DNA from: Anaerolineae bacterium
GTDB lineage: Bacteria; Chloroflexota; Anaerolineae; Aggregatilineales; Phototrophicaceae
Direction: 5' to 3'
NCBI GenBank assembly: GCA_022822545.1
Contig: JAJEBE010000040.1
Location: 124,001 to 188,000 of the forward strand
DNA length: 64,000 nt
Shown: in pieces, positions 1 to 8,938 of the stretch
Position numbering within the stretch: position 1 is the first letter of the stretch
How the letters are laid out: each line of letters begins with the position of its first letter
Made by a program: the position numbers and the translations under genes
Notes under the pieces: generated by a model
What the model was told of the DNA's origin: nothing
The model's database searches: none
The model's input: only the letters and a program-made list of their open reading frames with translations

Positions 1-416
1 TCGAAATCCGCGTCGTCAATCGCGCTGGTGGGGCGCCGGGTCGGGCTGGGCGGCGGATCGGTCGCGAGGGGCGTCGGACTGACGACCGTCGCGATGGTTT
101 GGGCGGGGATCGCTGTCGGCGGCAGAAATTGCACCGGTGTGCGAATCGGCTGTCCGAGCGGCGTGAAGGTGGCGAGGGCCGGCGGCGCATCGGTGGCGGC
201 GGGGGAGGCGAACAGATTTGCGCCCAAAGGCGTGAAAGTGGGCGCGGGCGAGGCGGTCTGCGGGATAGCCGTGGTGTAACCTTCGGGCGGCGCGCTGCCG
301 ATAAAGTAGATGGCGAAGCAATAGAAGGGGAAGGTGCCGGCGATGATCAGAAGCATCAAGAGGCGCAAGCTTTGATTGCGATTGCTTTGGCTTTGAATGA
401 CGTCAATCGTTCTCAT
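1..416 (-). CDS. Membrane-anchored Thr/Pro-rich protein (partial, runs off window start)
   Basis: On the minus strand an open frame starts at an ATG at 416 and stays open to the window edge, so at least 138 residues are seen and the C-terminus is missing. The product begins with a polar stretch rich in Ser, Asn and Gln. One strong membrane segment follows at about residues 18-40 (LRLLMLLIIAGTFPFYCF), and then a long tail rich in Pro, Thr and Ala, with TFTPLG occurring twice. Such Thr/Pro linkers are common in Chloroflexota surface proteins that carry an outer domain beyond the linker. It lies 63 bases downstream of elp3 on the same strand and could be cotranscribed. No Shine-Dalgarno is evident. 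The function is unknown. The call rests on amino-acid composition and the absence of stops. Confidence 0.6.
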   Translation of the reverse strand, partial: MRTIDVIQSQSNRNQSLRLLMLLIIAGTFPFYCFAIYFIGSAPPEGYTTAIPQTASPAPTFTPLGANLFASPAATDAPPALATFTPLGQPIRTPVQFLPPTAIPAQTIATVVSPTPLATDPPPSPTRRPTSAIDDADF

Positions 417-479
417 TGGCGGGCTTGCTGCGCAGGCTGCTCGAAGGCGCGCCGCGTGATTGCAACGCGGGCGTCACGC

Positions 480-2354
480 TTATTCTAGCGGAAGCCTTGA
501 ATCTTGCGCCGCGGGCTTTGGCAGATCGCGCAACTGATACAGGTCGCCATCGACGAAGCCGCGCCGGCGATAATACTCGCGCGTGCCGATGGCCGAGATG
601 ACGGCAAGCCGCCGGTAGCCGCGATCGGCCGCGATTGCCGCAGCGCGTTCGATCAGACCTGTGCCCAGCCCGGCGTGTTGCGCCCGGCCCGCTTGCGCCG
701 CGCCGATGCCGAGCGCCAAGCCATAGACGTGCACTTCGCGGATCATGGCGCAGCCCCGCAGTTCGGCAAGCAGGGGCGCTTCGTCTTGGTCGGGCAGCGA
801 CAGGCGCAGGAAGCCGGCGATATCGCGCTCGTCGGTAATGAGTTGCAGGAATATCTCGTCGCCGATGCTTGAGCGATAGCTGAGGCAATGCAAATGCAGG
901 TCATCGCGCGTGACCTGTTTCTTGCGGATTTCACGGGCGCGAATGTCGACGGAGGTTTCACCGCGCCGGTCCAATTCACGCTCGACCAATTGGCGGAAGT
1001 TGGTCACTTTGTTGCCGTCCACGATATCGGTGCCCGGTATGTCGCGGATGACGCGGGTCAGCCGGCAGTATTCCGGCGTGCGCTTGAAACAGTTCAGCAA
1101 TAGCTCCAGCAATTCAGCGCGAGTGTAAGGCCGCCACTGGCCGGCTTGATACTGCTGCATCAGCTCGGCGCTTTCAATCAAGGAGCAGGGGTAGATTTTC
1201 AGTTCGTCCGGCCGGAAATCCGGGTCGCCGAAAAGCGTCTCGTAATCGGCCAAGTCAGCTTCCGGCGACGAGCCGTAGAGGTTAGGCATCCAGTGGGCGT
1301 GAATTTTGAAGCCGGCTTTGCGCAAAAGCCGCAGAGCGCGCCGCGTCGCCGCAACATCGTGTCCGCGTTTGTTAAGCGCCAGCACGCGGTCATTCAAGCT
1401 TTGGAAGCCGATCTGCACTTTGGTGCAACCCAGCCGCCGCACGCGGATCATCTCTTCCTCACTGATGTGGTCGGGCCGCGTCTCGATGACCAAACCGACC
1501 GAGCGACAGGCGGCCGTCTCGTTCTCGCGTTGCGCCGCTTCCAGTTCGTCCCACGCAGCGTATTCGTCGACCGGGCCCCGTCCCCGCCGGCCGGCGGCGA
1601 TAGCTTCAGCCAGCCCGCGCGAGCGGAAAATCTCGTCGGCGTAAATGCTCTGCACAGTCTGATTGTAAGACGCCTCCGGCGCAAGACCTTGAATCGTCGC
1701 CTGGCTGACCGGCTCGCCGGTGAATTGGGATGCTTCGCGCAGAGCAGCGCGGACGTCGGCGCGGCGGTCGATGCCTTTGCCAAAATCATGCAGCGCGTCC
1801 AGGATGCGCTTGACAAACCAGATTTGATAGGTCTCCGGATAAAATGACCAGGTGCCGCCCAAGATGATGATCTCGATTTTGTCGGTCGAATGCCCCAGGT
1901 TGTGGTAAGTCTGCAAGCGCATCCAGGCCTGCAAGTAGGGATCAAAGGCGTTCTTCTCGGCGCGTTGCGCGCCCGGTTCATCGGCGAGGTAACTCTTCGG
2001 CATGCGAATATCGTTCGGGCAGAAGATGCAGGTACCGGGGCAGGGAAAGGGTTTGGTCAGCACGGTCAGGGGCGTCACGCCGGACATGGTGCGGACGGGC
2101 TTGCGGCGCAGCTTGTAGAGCAGGGCTTCGTCGTAGTCCGGCAGTCCGTTTTGACCGGCGAAGAGGCGCCAGGCGTCAACCAGATTGGCGAGGCTATAGA
2201 AGCCTTCACCAGCCGGCTTGGGATAGCGGCGCATCAATTGTTGATGCTCGCGAGAACTGAGGCGTTTCGGCGCAGCCAGGATGATTTTGAGCAGGGGGAT
2301 CAACTGCTCTCGGTGCACTTCCGCGTCAAAGTCGTATTTGCGGTCGGTCAGCAT
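480..2354 (-). CDS. elp3: Elp3-like tRNA uridine-34 radical SAM/acetyltransferase
   Basis: The 624-residue product has the full Elp3 architecture. A radical-SAM core carries the CX3CX2C cluster motif at Cys105, Cys109 and Cys112 (CPGTCIFC). A GNAT acetyltransferase domain occupies the last ~150 residues, with GLGTGLIERA and a YYRRRGF end. Elp3 enzymes use SAM radical chemistry with acetyl-CoA to modify the wobble uridine of tRNA (cm5U family). Bacterial Elp3 occurs patchily, including in Chloroflexota such as Dehalococcoides. The ATG at 2354 has an AGGA six bases upstream. The start is divergent from the DDAH-like gene, leaving a 138-base promoter region. Length is slightly above the usual ~550 because of an N-terminal extension. 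The call is secure. Confidence 0.93.
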   Translation of the reverse strand: MLTDRKYDFDAEVHREQLIPLLKIILAAPKRLSSREHQQLMRRYPKPAGEGFYSLANLVDAWRLFAGQNGLPDYDEALLYKLRRKPVRTMSGVTPLTVLTKPFPCPGTCIFCPNDIRMPKSYLADEPGAQRAEKNAFDPYLQAWMRLQTYHNLGHSTDKIEIIILGGTWSFYPETYQIWFVKRILDALHDFGKGIDRRADVRAALREASQFTGEPVSQATIQGLAPEASYNQTVQSIYADEIFRSRGLAEAIAAGRRGRGPVDEYAAWDELEAAQRENETAACRSVGLVIETRPDHISEEEMIRVRRLGCTKVQIGFQSLNDRVLALNKRGHDVAATRRALRLLRKAGFKIHAHWMPNLYGSSPEADLADYETLFGDPDFRPDELKIYPCSLIESAELMQQYQAGQWRPYTRAELLELLLNCFKRTPEYCRLTRVIRDIPGTDIVDGNKVTNFRQLVERELDRRGETSVDIRAREIRKKQVTRDDLHLHCLSYRSSIGDEIFLQLITDERDIAGFLRLSLPDQDEAPLLAELRGCAMIREVHVYGLALGIGAAQAGRAQHAGLGTGLIERAAAIAADRGYRRLAVISAIGTREYYRRRGFVDGDLYQLRDLPKPAAQDSRLPLE

Positions 2355-2492
2355 GCGCTGTCCTGATGGTCTTTGCTTCTGCCTATTTTAATGGCGAAGG
2401 CGGGAAAGTTGAACGCTGCGCCTTGACGATATTTATCGAATTGTCTTTTCCGCTACACTTAGACTGACTCAACCCGGGAGACGAGCCGGTCC

Positions 2493-3275
2493 ATGACTCA
2501 TTTGCTGCCGCCATTCAAGCGCGCCTTGCTGCGCCGCCCGGCCGATAACTTCGCCGATGGCATCACCGCTGCCGGTCACTTGGGGGCACCCGATTTCGAC
2601 CGGGCGATGCGCCAGTACGAGACCTACACGCAGGGGCTGCGCGATTGCGGTCTCGCGGTCACTGTCTTGCCGGCCGACGAGCGATATCCCGATGGGCATT
2701 TCGTGGAAGACCCATTCGTGATCTTTCATGAGCTCGCCTTTCACTGCCGCTCGGGCGCGCCTTCCCGGCAGGGCGAAGGGGAATCGCTGAAGCCGCATCT
2801 TTCCCATCTCCGCATGGTTGACGCGCCGGCTGGCGCCTATATTGACGGCGGCGATGTGCTCTTCTGCTATGACCGGGTCTTGGTCGGCATTTCGCGCCGG
2901 ACGAACCGCGCCGGTTACGAGGCGCTGCGGTCCGCCCTGCGATCGGCAATGGCTGGAATCCGCGTGGAGGCCGTGCCCTTTAGCGGCGTCCTGCATCTCA
3001 AAAGCGGCTTGACCGAGCTGGCGCCGGGCGTTCTGCTTCATGACCCGGCGCTGCGGACGGAATACGATCTGTCCTGGGCGCGAGTCATCACGCTGCCGCC
3101 GGAGGAGGGCTATGCCGCCGATGTCATGCCGGTGAAGGACACGGTGTTCGTGGCGGCGCATTGCCCAGTTGTCTACAAAGCGGCGGCCGAATGTTGCGAA
3201 CGGGTTATCGCCCTGGATATGAGCGAATTCGTCAAAATGGATGGTGGTTTGACATGTCTGTCTCTGCGCTATTGA
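2493..3275 (+). CDS. Dimethylarginine dimethylaminohydrolase-like (amidinotransferase superfamily)
   Basis: The 260-residue product matches the DDAH/arginine deiminase fold. An early segment has FVEDPFV (acidic substrate-binding residues near 72-73), the YIDGGDV strand lies near 117, and the catalytic His168 sits in LHLKSGLT. The nucleophile Cys255 sits five residues before the C-terminus in GGLTCLSLRY. This His/Cys arrangement is that of enzymes that cleave methylated arginine to citrulline and methylamines. Substrate choice (dimethylarginine or another guanidino compound) cannot be fixed from sequence. The downstream dehydrogenase gene starts inside its last codons, so the two are probably translationally coupled. 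Confidence 0.88.
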   Translation: MTHLLPPFKRALLRRPADNFADGITAAGHLGAPDFDRAMRQYETYTQGLRDCGLAVTVLPADERYPDGHFVEDPFVIFHELAFHCRSGAPSRQGEGESLKPHLSHLRMVDAPAGAYIDGGDVLFCYDRVLVGISRRTNRAGYEALRSALRSAMAGIRVEAVPFSGVLHLKSGLTELAPGVLLHDPALRTEYDLSWARVITLPPEEGYAADVMPVKDTVFVAAHCPVVYKAAAECCERVIALDMSEFVKMDGGLTCLSLRY

Positions 3276-4561
3276 GTCGTCGCCTGGGCAAGCTTATGCT
3301 TTTGCTTTGGCTGGCGTTCGTCGCTGCCGCCGCAAGCCAGGCGCAGCAGCCGGAATTGCCGGAGTGCGCCGACCGCCCGGCAGCCGTTTCGGGCGAGCTA
3401 TACGTTGACAATATCCGCTGGTGCGTGGAGCAGATCGCGCATGAGCCGGAGCTTGAGCCGCTGTCTTTTACAGCGCTGGAAGCGGCGCCCGATGGCAGGC
3501 TCTACGCGACGCGTCCGCTGGCCGGCAAGGTCATGGTCCTGCGCGATACGGATGGCGATACGCTGCCGGATACGATGGCGACATTCGCTGAGGGCTTAAG
3601 CTTCCCCAACGGCTTGGCTTATCACGAGGACAATCTTTATGTGGCTGGCGGCAGCACGATCACGCGGATTTCGCCGGCCGGCGATGTGACAGTGTTGGTT
3701 GAGGACCTGCCGGTCGGCACGGGGTTCGGGGCCGGCGGCATCGCGATCGGCGCCGATGATCGTCTCTACCTGGCGATTGGCGCGCCCTGCAGCTTCTGCG
3801 AGTTCGACGAGGCCGAACGCGGCATCATTCTGAGCATGGGCCTTGATGGCGGGGACCGGCAGGTGGTCGCCTCCGGCTTCCGCAATCCGGCTGACGTCGC
3901 CTTCTTTCGCGGGGGGCTTTGGACGCTCGATAGCGCGCCGCGGCAGCGTGACCGGGTGGCGCTGGACGAGTTGAATCGAGTAGAAGCGGGCGGCTGGTAT
4001 GGCTTCCCCTATTGCCTCGGCAGCGATACCGTTGGCATCGCTTCGGGCGCGCATGGTTGCAATGGGAGCATCGCGCCTGTCATGCGGTTCGGCAGCGGCG
4101 CCGTGCCGAGCAATTTGGCGGCTTATTCACATGATGTCTTGCCTGGCACGAAGGACACTCTGATCGTCGTCCTCCGCGGCGAGCCGGGCCAAGTCGATAT
4201 CGTCGGCCACAAGGTGATCATGATCAGTTTTGACGATGCCGACCAGCCGCTCGGCGCAACTGTTGTGATTCCCATGCGCCTGCAGTTTGGCCGGAACGCC
4301 TATCTGCCGTATCAAGGCGAAGGACTGTTTTGGGAGACCTTCATTCACATCAACGAACTCGGTTTCGGTTTCTATCCACAGCAGCCACTGGCGGTCGCCG
4401 TCAGTCCCTTGGGCTGGATTTACATAAGCATGACCGGCGGTCGGATCATCGCCTTGCGCCCAAGGTACGATCAGACAGATTACGACCGCTTCTACCCGAT
4501 TTGGACGCCGATGCACCCGAACTTCGACCCGGCCGCCCGGCCCCAAACAGACACAGGCTAG
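3254..4561 (+). CDS. Secreted glucose/sorbosone dehydrogenase-like beta-propeller
   Basis: I take the start at the ATG at 3254 rather than the upstream in-frame codon at 3161. The 435-residue product then opens with a clean signal peptide (basic MSVSALLSRRLGKL, then LMLLLWLAFVAAAASQA). The body repeats propeller-blade elements such as DGRLYATRPLAGKV, FPNGLAYHEDNLYVAGG and GFRNPADVAF, and ends near the PLGWIYISMTGGRI blade. These are typical of the PQQ-dependent glucose/sorbosone dehydrogenase superfamily. It is probably exported and may oxidise a sugar or serve only as a binding propeller. Bound cofactor is not evident from sequence. The start overlaps the DDAH-like gene by 22 bases. Confidence 0.82.
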   Translation: MSVSALLSRRLGKLMLLLWLAFVAAAASQAQQPELPECADRPAAVSGELYVDNIRWCVEQIAHEPELEPLSFTALEAAPDGRLYATRPLAGKVMVLRDTDGDTLPDTMATFAEGLSFPNGLAYHEDNLYVAGGSTITRISPAGDVTVLVEDLPVGTGFGAGGIAIGADDRLYLAIGAPCSFCEFDEAERGIILSMGLDGGDRQVVASGFRNPADVAFFRGGLWTLDSAPRQRDRVALDELNRVEAGGWYGFPYCLGSDTVGIASGAHGCNGSIAPVMRFGSGAVPSNLAAYSHDVLPGTKDTLIVVLRGEPGQVDIVGHKVIMISFDDADQPLGATVVIPMRLQFGRNAYLPYQGEGLFWETFIHINELGFGFYPQQPLAVAVSPLGWIYISMTGGRIIALRPRYDQTDYDRFYPIWTPMHPNFDPAARPQTDTG

Positions 4562-4633
4562 CGAGCCTCCTGCGCCAGACATTTGACGCCGAGCCATACC
4601 TCTGCGCTACCGAGGCGCGCTTTGCGCTTGGGC

Positions 4634-4639
4634 TATAAT
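4634..4639 (+). promoter_or_regulatory. Candidate -10 hexamer close to a start codon
   Basis: A consensus TATAAT ends seven bases before the ATG at 4647, which would place the transcription start on or next to the start codon. No good -35 element is visible 17 bases upstream. Confidence 0.3.
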
Positions 4640-4646
4640 GAGGAGA

Positions 4647-6161
4647 ATGGAACTGCTGAGGAAATCGACCGCGATGCTCAAGCAAGTCCGCCTCTTCCTG
4701 CTTGTCGCTCTGCTCGGTCTGCTCACCTGCGGAGCGGCCTTCGCGCGCGGCATAGAACAGGGCGAAACTTGCAGCGTGCCGGCCGACGCCGTGATACAAG
4801 GCGCTCTCTTCGCCTTTTGCCAAACCCTGGACATTGCGGGCAGGGTCGAAGGCAATGTGATCGGCATCGGGTTGCGGGCGACGATCAGCGGTGATGTGAG
4901 CGGGAATGTCTACCTGGCCGGCCTGGAGCTGGACGTGACCGGCGCCGTCGATGGCGACTTGCACTATGTGGGTTTGATGCTGGAATTGGCAAGCGCCGAT
5001 ACAGCGCAGCGCCATGTCGTCCGCGGCCAATTGATCTTCGCCGCTTTATCCTTCGCCCTCGGTAGCGAGACGCAATTCTTCGGTCCTATCACCGGCGTCG
5101 GCTATCAGGCGCTTATCAACGGCGAAGTTCGCGGCGAGGTCAATTATTGGGGTTCCGCCTTCCTGCTCAATAACAAGCTTGATGGCGATGTCTACACCAC
5201 GGTCGGCAATCCCGGATCCGATGTCAGCGATGTGGAGACATTGCTGCTGCCGCTGGGCATTGAGTTTTCGCCGGCGACGCCGGGCCTTGTCATCACCGGC
5301 AGAGGCAGCATCCGCGGAGATCTGGAATACAGCGGGCCGGCCGAAGCGGTGATAGAAGGCCAGATCAGCGGCGATGTGACGCATTATTCGACCATGACGG
5401 TCTTTATTCCCGAGCTCCCGCAACGGGGTTTGGCAACGCTGATTTATGACAATTTCAAACGCGAGTTTACCGTGCTGCTCACAGTTGGAATTCTTGGAAT
5501 CGCCTTTGCCGGCAGGCGCTTTCCTTACCCGCTGACACAAATGCGACGGCGCCCGGCGCACAGTTTTGTCATCGGCATGCTGCTCTTCATCATTTCATTT
5601 CCGATTACGCTGCTGCTGCTGCTGGCTACGCTGGTCATCGTCTTGCTGCTGCTGGTCCTAAATCTCGAGGGGGTCGCGCTGCCGGTGGGCGTATTTCTGG
5701 GGCTGGTTGATGTGGGCTTGATCGGAAGCTTTTATTTCTGCGCCATATTCGCGGCGCGGGCGGTCTTCGCTTTGGGCTTGGGGCGCCTGGTCATGCAAGT
5801 GGCGACGGGGCGAGCCAATGCGCGGCGGCGGCCACGCCTCAGCATGCTCATCGGCGTCGCGCTGCTGGCGCTGCTCACGGCCGTGCCCGGCCTCGGCTTC
5901 CTCTTTAATGCCGGCGCCTTGTTTCTGGGTTTGGGCGCTATAGCCAGTTCAATAATGGGCTGGCTGCGGGCCATGCGCCGCAGTCGCTCAGGCGGAGCGT
6001 CGCCGGCGGGGGGCGTCGGATGGTCGGTGGAAGACGAGCCCCAGTCGGCAAATATCGCGCCTACAGCGCAGGCCGAACTTCCGCCGCTTCTGCCAGCGAA
6101 TCTCGGGCTCGAAGATTTACCAGTCGGCTTTGATCCCGATTTCTTTTTCTCCGATGACTAA
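4647..6161 (+). CDS. Polymer-forming (bactofilin-like) membrane protein
   Basis: The product is 504 residues from the ATG at 4647. An alternative start at 4674, with GAGGAA ten bases upstream, gives MLKQVRLFLLVALLGLLT as a compact signal sequence. After the signal comes a right-handed beta-helix-like region of short repeats (GRVEGNVIGIG, GDVSGNVYLAG, GAVDGDLHYVG, GEVRGEVNYWG, GSIRGDLEY). This pattern is seen in polymer-forming cytoskeletal proteins. Around residues 265-440 there are four to five hydrophobic segments, followed by a low-complexity cytoplasmic tail ending in FDPDFFFSDD. An exported bactofilin-like head joined to a polytopic anchor suggests an envelope scaffold role. The precise function is unknown. 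Confidence 0.7.
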   Translation: MELLRKSTAMLKQVRLFLLVALLGLLTCGAAFARGIEQGETCSVPADAVIQGALFAFCQTLDIAGRVEGNVIGIGLRATISGDVSGNVYLAGLELDVTGAVDGDLHYVGLMLELASADTAQRHVVRGQLIFAALSFALGSETQFFGPITGVGYQALINGEVRGEVNYWGSAFLLNNKLDGDVYTTVGNPGSDVSDVETLLLPLGIEFSPATPGLVITGRGSIRGDLEYSGPAEAVIEGQISGDVTHYSTMTVFIPELPQRGLATLIYDNFKREFTVLLTVGILGIAFAGRRFPYPLTQMRRRPAHSFVIGMLLFIISFPITLLLLLATLVIVLLLLVLNLEGVALPVGVFLGLVDVGLIGSFYFCAIFAARAVFALGLGRLVMQVATGRANARRRPRLSMLIGVALLALLTAVPGLGFLFNAGALFLGLGAIASSIMGWLRAMRRSRSGGASPAGGVGWSVEDEPQSANIAPTAQAELPPLLPANLGLEDLPVGFDPDFFFSDD

Positions 6162-6263
6162 AGCCGCAGGTATTGTCTCGTCCCCAAGCACACGCTCTAC
6201 GGATTGCCACCGAGCGGGACGTTTTGGTATATTTGCTTCACGCGACAAGGAAAATATAATCCG

Positions 6264-6887
6264 ATGACCGCTCTGGACATCATCGCCAAACATAAAATCG
6301 TCGCCATCGTCCGCCTGGATGACCTCTCGGCAGCCGGGAATATCACCAAGGCCCTGATTGCGGGCGGCATTCGCGCGATCGAATTCACCTTGACCAACGA
6401 GGCGGCCGTGTCAACTATCGCGGAGATCGTCAACCTGGTTGATGAGTCAGTCGCGATCGGCGCCGGCTCAGTTGTCAACGCGGATCAAGCGCGGGCGGTG
6501 GCGGAGGCCGGCGCCCAATTCGTGGTTTCGCCCGTATGCAAACGGGAAGTGATTGAGGCCTGCCTGGCGCTCGATTTGCCGACCATGCCGGGCGCATTCA
6601 CACCGAGCGAGATTCAGCAGGCTTGGGAATGGGGCGCGGCGGTTGTCAAGGTCTTCCCCGCCAACCACCTGGGAAAACGCTACATCAAGGATGTTATGGC
6701 GCCGCTGCCGCATCTTCGCCTGATGCCGACCGGCGGGGTGAACGCGGACAACCTGCGCGAGTTCCTCGATTTCGGCGCTTTTGCTTTGGGCGTGGGATCG
6801 GCATTGATCAACAAAGAGGCGGTCGCCGGTCGCGATTGGAAGCGCCTGGAAGCGGAAGCCCGGCGCTATGTTGATCAATTGCCCTGA
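6264..6887 (+). CDS. eda: 2-keto-3-deoxy-6-phosphogluconate aldolase family
   Basis: The start is taken at the ATG at 6264 (MTALDIIAKHKIVAIVR), giving 207 residues, the normal length for class I KDPG/KHG aldolases. The upstream in-frame extension looks non-coding. Family features are AIEFTLTN with the catalytic Glu, GAGSVVNADQA, FVVSPV, MPGAFTPSEI, VVKVFPA with the Schiff-base Lys, and the LMPTGGVN phosphate-binding loop. The enzyme splits KDPG (or a related 2-keto-3-deoxy phosphosugar) to pyruvate and an aldehyde phosphate in the Entner-Doudoroff or sugar-acid pathways. No edd or kinase gene lies beside it. It ends tail to tail with the DUF1697 gene, overlapping by 13 bases. A TATAAT ends three bases before the start. 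Confidence 0.9.
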   Translation: MTALDIIAKHKIVAIVRLDDLSAAGNITKALIAGGIRAIEFTLTNEAAVSTIAEIVNLVDESVAIGAGSVVNADQARAVAEAGAQFVVSPVCKREVIEACLALDLPTMPGAFTPSEIQQAWEWGAAVVKVFPANHLGKRYIKDVMAPLPHLRLMPTGGVNADNLREFLDFGAFALGVGSALINKEAVAGRDWKRLEAEARRYVDQLP

Positions 6888-7435
6888 GCCTCAATTTCGC
6901 CCAACAGTTTCAGCAGGCGCTGGCAAGTATTCCAGTTTCGCGCGGTCGAGACGACATTGAGGGCGCGCTCAATGCGCTTGTTATCTAGTTTTGAGCGGGC
7001 GGCGCCATCGGTGTAAAAGATGTAGAGCGCATCCCCGGCGGAGTGAATAACTTCGCGCCCCGGATTATTCTCGCCTAGCGCTTCAACGGCGGCCGGGGCA
7101 GGCAGGGCGGAGAGGAAAGCAATCAGCGCATGGTTGCCACGATCGAGTTGGGCCGCGGTGAAAGGATGGCGATCAAGCGCGGCTTTGAAATCTTCCGCCC
7201 CGCGCAGTATGATTCCGGCCTCGAATCCAAAGCGCTCGCGTATAGCCGTCTCGAGTTGCTGCTGGAGCCGGGCGAGGTCGGTCTCGTCGGCAGCGAAAAC
7301 AGCATTGCCGCTCTGCAAGACGGTGCGGACTTGACGCAAGCCCAGCGAAGTGAAAAGCTCGCGCAGGTCGGCCATCTTGATTTTCTTGTGACCGCCGACG
7401 TTGATGCCGCGAATCAAAGCGATGACTGCCGACAT
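6875..7435 (-). CDS. DUF1697 family protein
   Basis: The start is set at the internal Met at 7435 (MSAVIALIRGINVGGHKKI) because the family begins there. This gives 186 residues. Diagnostic DUF1697 segments are LIRGINVGG, MADLRELFTSLGL, VRTVLQSGNAVF near residue 45, and the C-terminal NWNTCQRLLKL. Members are small cytosolic proteins of unknown function found across bacteria. The gene is convergent with the aldolase and divergent from cobS. Nothing in the context points to a pathway. Confidence 0.88.
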   Translation of the reverse strand: MSAVIALIRGINVGGHKKIKMADLRELFTSLGLRQVRTVLQSGNAVFAADETDLARLQQQLETAIRERFGFEAGIILRGAEDFKAALDRHPFTAAQLDRGNHALIAFLSALPAPAAVEALGENNPGREVIHSAGDALYIFYTDGAARSKLDNKRIERALNVVSTARNWNTCQRLLKLLGEIEAQGN

Positions 7436-7621
7436 TGTTGTTCTCCTCCCGTCGTCATGAAGCGCGCTTGGGAAATGCCGCGCCACTTTAACACCATCCG
7501 TCTTTGGATTACACTCTCATCATACCGCCGCAGTTGAACATTAGCTGGTAAAGGCAGGTTGCGTGACTCGCCGCTACAGCATTTTGAAGCGATACGATTA
7601 TAGCGTCAGGCGACTGGTCTG

Positions 7622-8329
7622 ATGTTCTCGGACATTCGCACTGCCTTTTCCTTCCTCACGATCCTGCCGCTCGGCGCAGCCGACTGGGGAAAGCCCGGTC
7701 GCGCATTCGCCTGGTTTCCGCTGGTCGGCTTGTGCATCGGCGCCTGTCTGGTCGCTATCGCGCGCTTCTCGCCTTTTGATCGCGATCTCAGCGCCTTTCT
7801 CATCCTGCTCGCCTGGGTCGTCATCAGCGGGGGCCTGCATCTGGACGGCTTCGGCGACTGCTGCGATGGCTTGCTGGCGAGCAAAAGGCCGGAAGAGCGC
7901 CGCCAAATCATGAAAGACCCGCGCGTCGGCGTCTGGGCTGCCGCCGGCTTGATTCTCCTGCTGCTCGGCAAATGGCTGGCGATACGCGCCGTCCCGCTTG
8001 AGATGTTGATTTTAGCGCCAGTGCTGGGGCGTTGGGCGATGGTCTGGGCGGTTCACCGGTTTCCCTCTGTCACTAGCGACGGCCTAGGCGCGGCCTTTCG
8101 ACAAGGATTGGGCTGGCAACAGGTTTTCATCGCTTCCGCCACTGTGACCCTGCTGGTCACGACCGTAGAAATCGTCGCCCTCTGGCTATCCATCTACTGC
8201 TGCACAATGTTGTTGGGACGTTGGGCGGCGAGGCGGCTCGGCGGCGGCATCAGCGGCGATGTCTGCGGCGCGATCTGCGAGTTGAGCGAGTTGCTATGTC
8301 TGCTGGCGCTGGCTGTGATTCATGGCTAA
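7622..8329 (+). CDS. cobS: Adenosylcobinamide-GDP ribazoletransferase
   Basis: The 235-residue polytopic membrane protein carries the CobS signature: FLTILPLG near the N-terminus, GGLHLDGFGDCCDGL with its metal-binding acidic residues near 75-88, and KDPRVGVW. CobS joins adenosylcobinamide-GDP with alpha-ribazole (phosphate) to complete the nucleotide loop of cobalamin at the membrane. It overlaps cobU by eight bases, so the two are cotranscribed and coupled. The presence of just cobS and cobU suggests late assembly or salvage rather than full de novo synthesis here. I looked for a cobalamin riboswitch in the 135 bases upstream and saw no B12 box. Confidence 0.93.
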   Translation: MFSDIRTAFSFLTILPLGAADWGKPGRAFAWFPLVGLCIGACLVAIARFSPFDRDLSAFLILLAWVVISGGLHLDGFGDCCDGLLASKRPEERRQIMKDPRVGVWAAAGLILLLLGKWLAIRAVPLEMLILAPVLGRWAMVWAVHRFPSVTSDGLGAAFRQGLGWQQVFIASATVTLLVTTVEIVALWLSIYCCTMLLGRWAARRLGGGISGDVCGAICELSELLCLLALAVIHG

Positions 8330-8864
8330 ACGGCTGATCTTCCTGCTCGGTGGCGCGCGTAGCGGCAAGAGCCGCTATGCCGAGCAATGGGCGCGGAGAA
8401 ATGCCGAGCGCGCGCTCTTCGTCGCCACCGCCGAGGCGCATGATGAAGATATGCGGCGGCGCATCGCCGAGCACCGTCAGGAGCGCCCGGCACACTGGCA
8501 TACGCTGGAAGCGCCACGCGATACCGCGCGGCAGATAGCGGCTTGCAGCGCGGGGCATGATACGCTCTTGCTCGATTGCCTGACGCTTCTGACGAGCAAT
8601 ATCCTGCTCACGCTGCCGGAGGGCGCGACACAGACTGAGGCGAATGATGCTGTCCTGCGCGAAGTCGAGCGCCTGCTGGCGGTCTACGCCGATTCAGACG
8701 CGACCTGGCTGGTGGTCAGCAACGAGGTGGGGATGGGCGTCGTGCCGCCGACGCGATTGGGGGTCCTGTATCGGGATATGCTGGGGCGGGCGAATCAGCG
8801 GTTGGCCGAGGCGGCGGATGAGGTGCTGCTGTTGGTGGCGGGGATTCCTTGGCGGTTGAAGTGA
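8322..8864 (+). CDS. cobU: Bifunctional adenosylcobinamide kinase/guanylyltransferase
   Basis: The 180-residue product has the CobU P-loop GGARSGKSRYAE near residue 10, ALFVATAEAHDEDM with the catalytic region around residues 35-48, RRRIAEHRQERP, LLLDCLTLL near residue 87, VVSNEVGMGVVP, and the C-terminal GRANQRLAEAADEV. It phosphorylates adenosylcobinamide and transfers GMP, producing the substrate of CobS, encoded just upstream with an eight-base overlap. The length is typical. The AT-richer defence block begins immediately downstream. Confidence 0.94.
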   Translation: MAKRLIFLLGGARSGKSRYAEQWARRNAERALFVATAEAHDEDMRRRIAEHRQERPAHWHTLEAPRDTARQIAACSAGHDTLLLDCLTLLTSNILLTLPEGATQTEANDAVLREVERLLAVYADSDATWLVVSNEVGMGVVPPTRLGVLYRDMLGRANQRLAEAADEVLLLVAGIPWRLK

Positions 8865-8938
8865 AATGGGAGCAATACTATTCAAGCTAACCCATGCTAA
8901 AATGGGAAACTCAACGAAATCAAGGAAATCACTAATTG

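Noticed and set aside
7487-7621. Cobalamin riboswitch ahead of cobS
   Set aside because: The 135-base leader has no recognisable B12 box or the expected length of paired elements.
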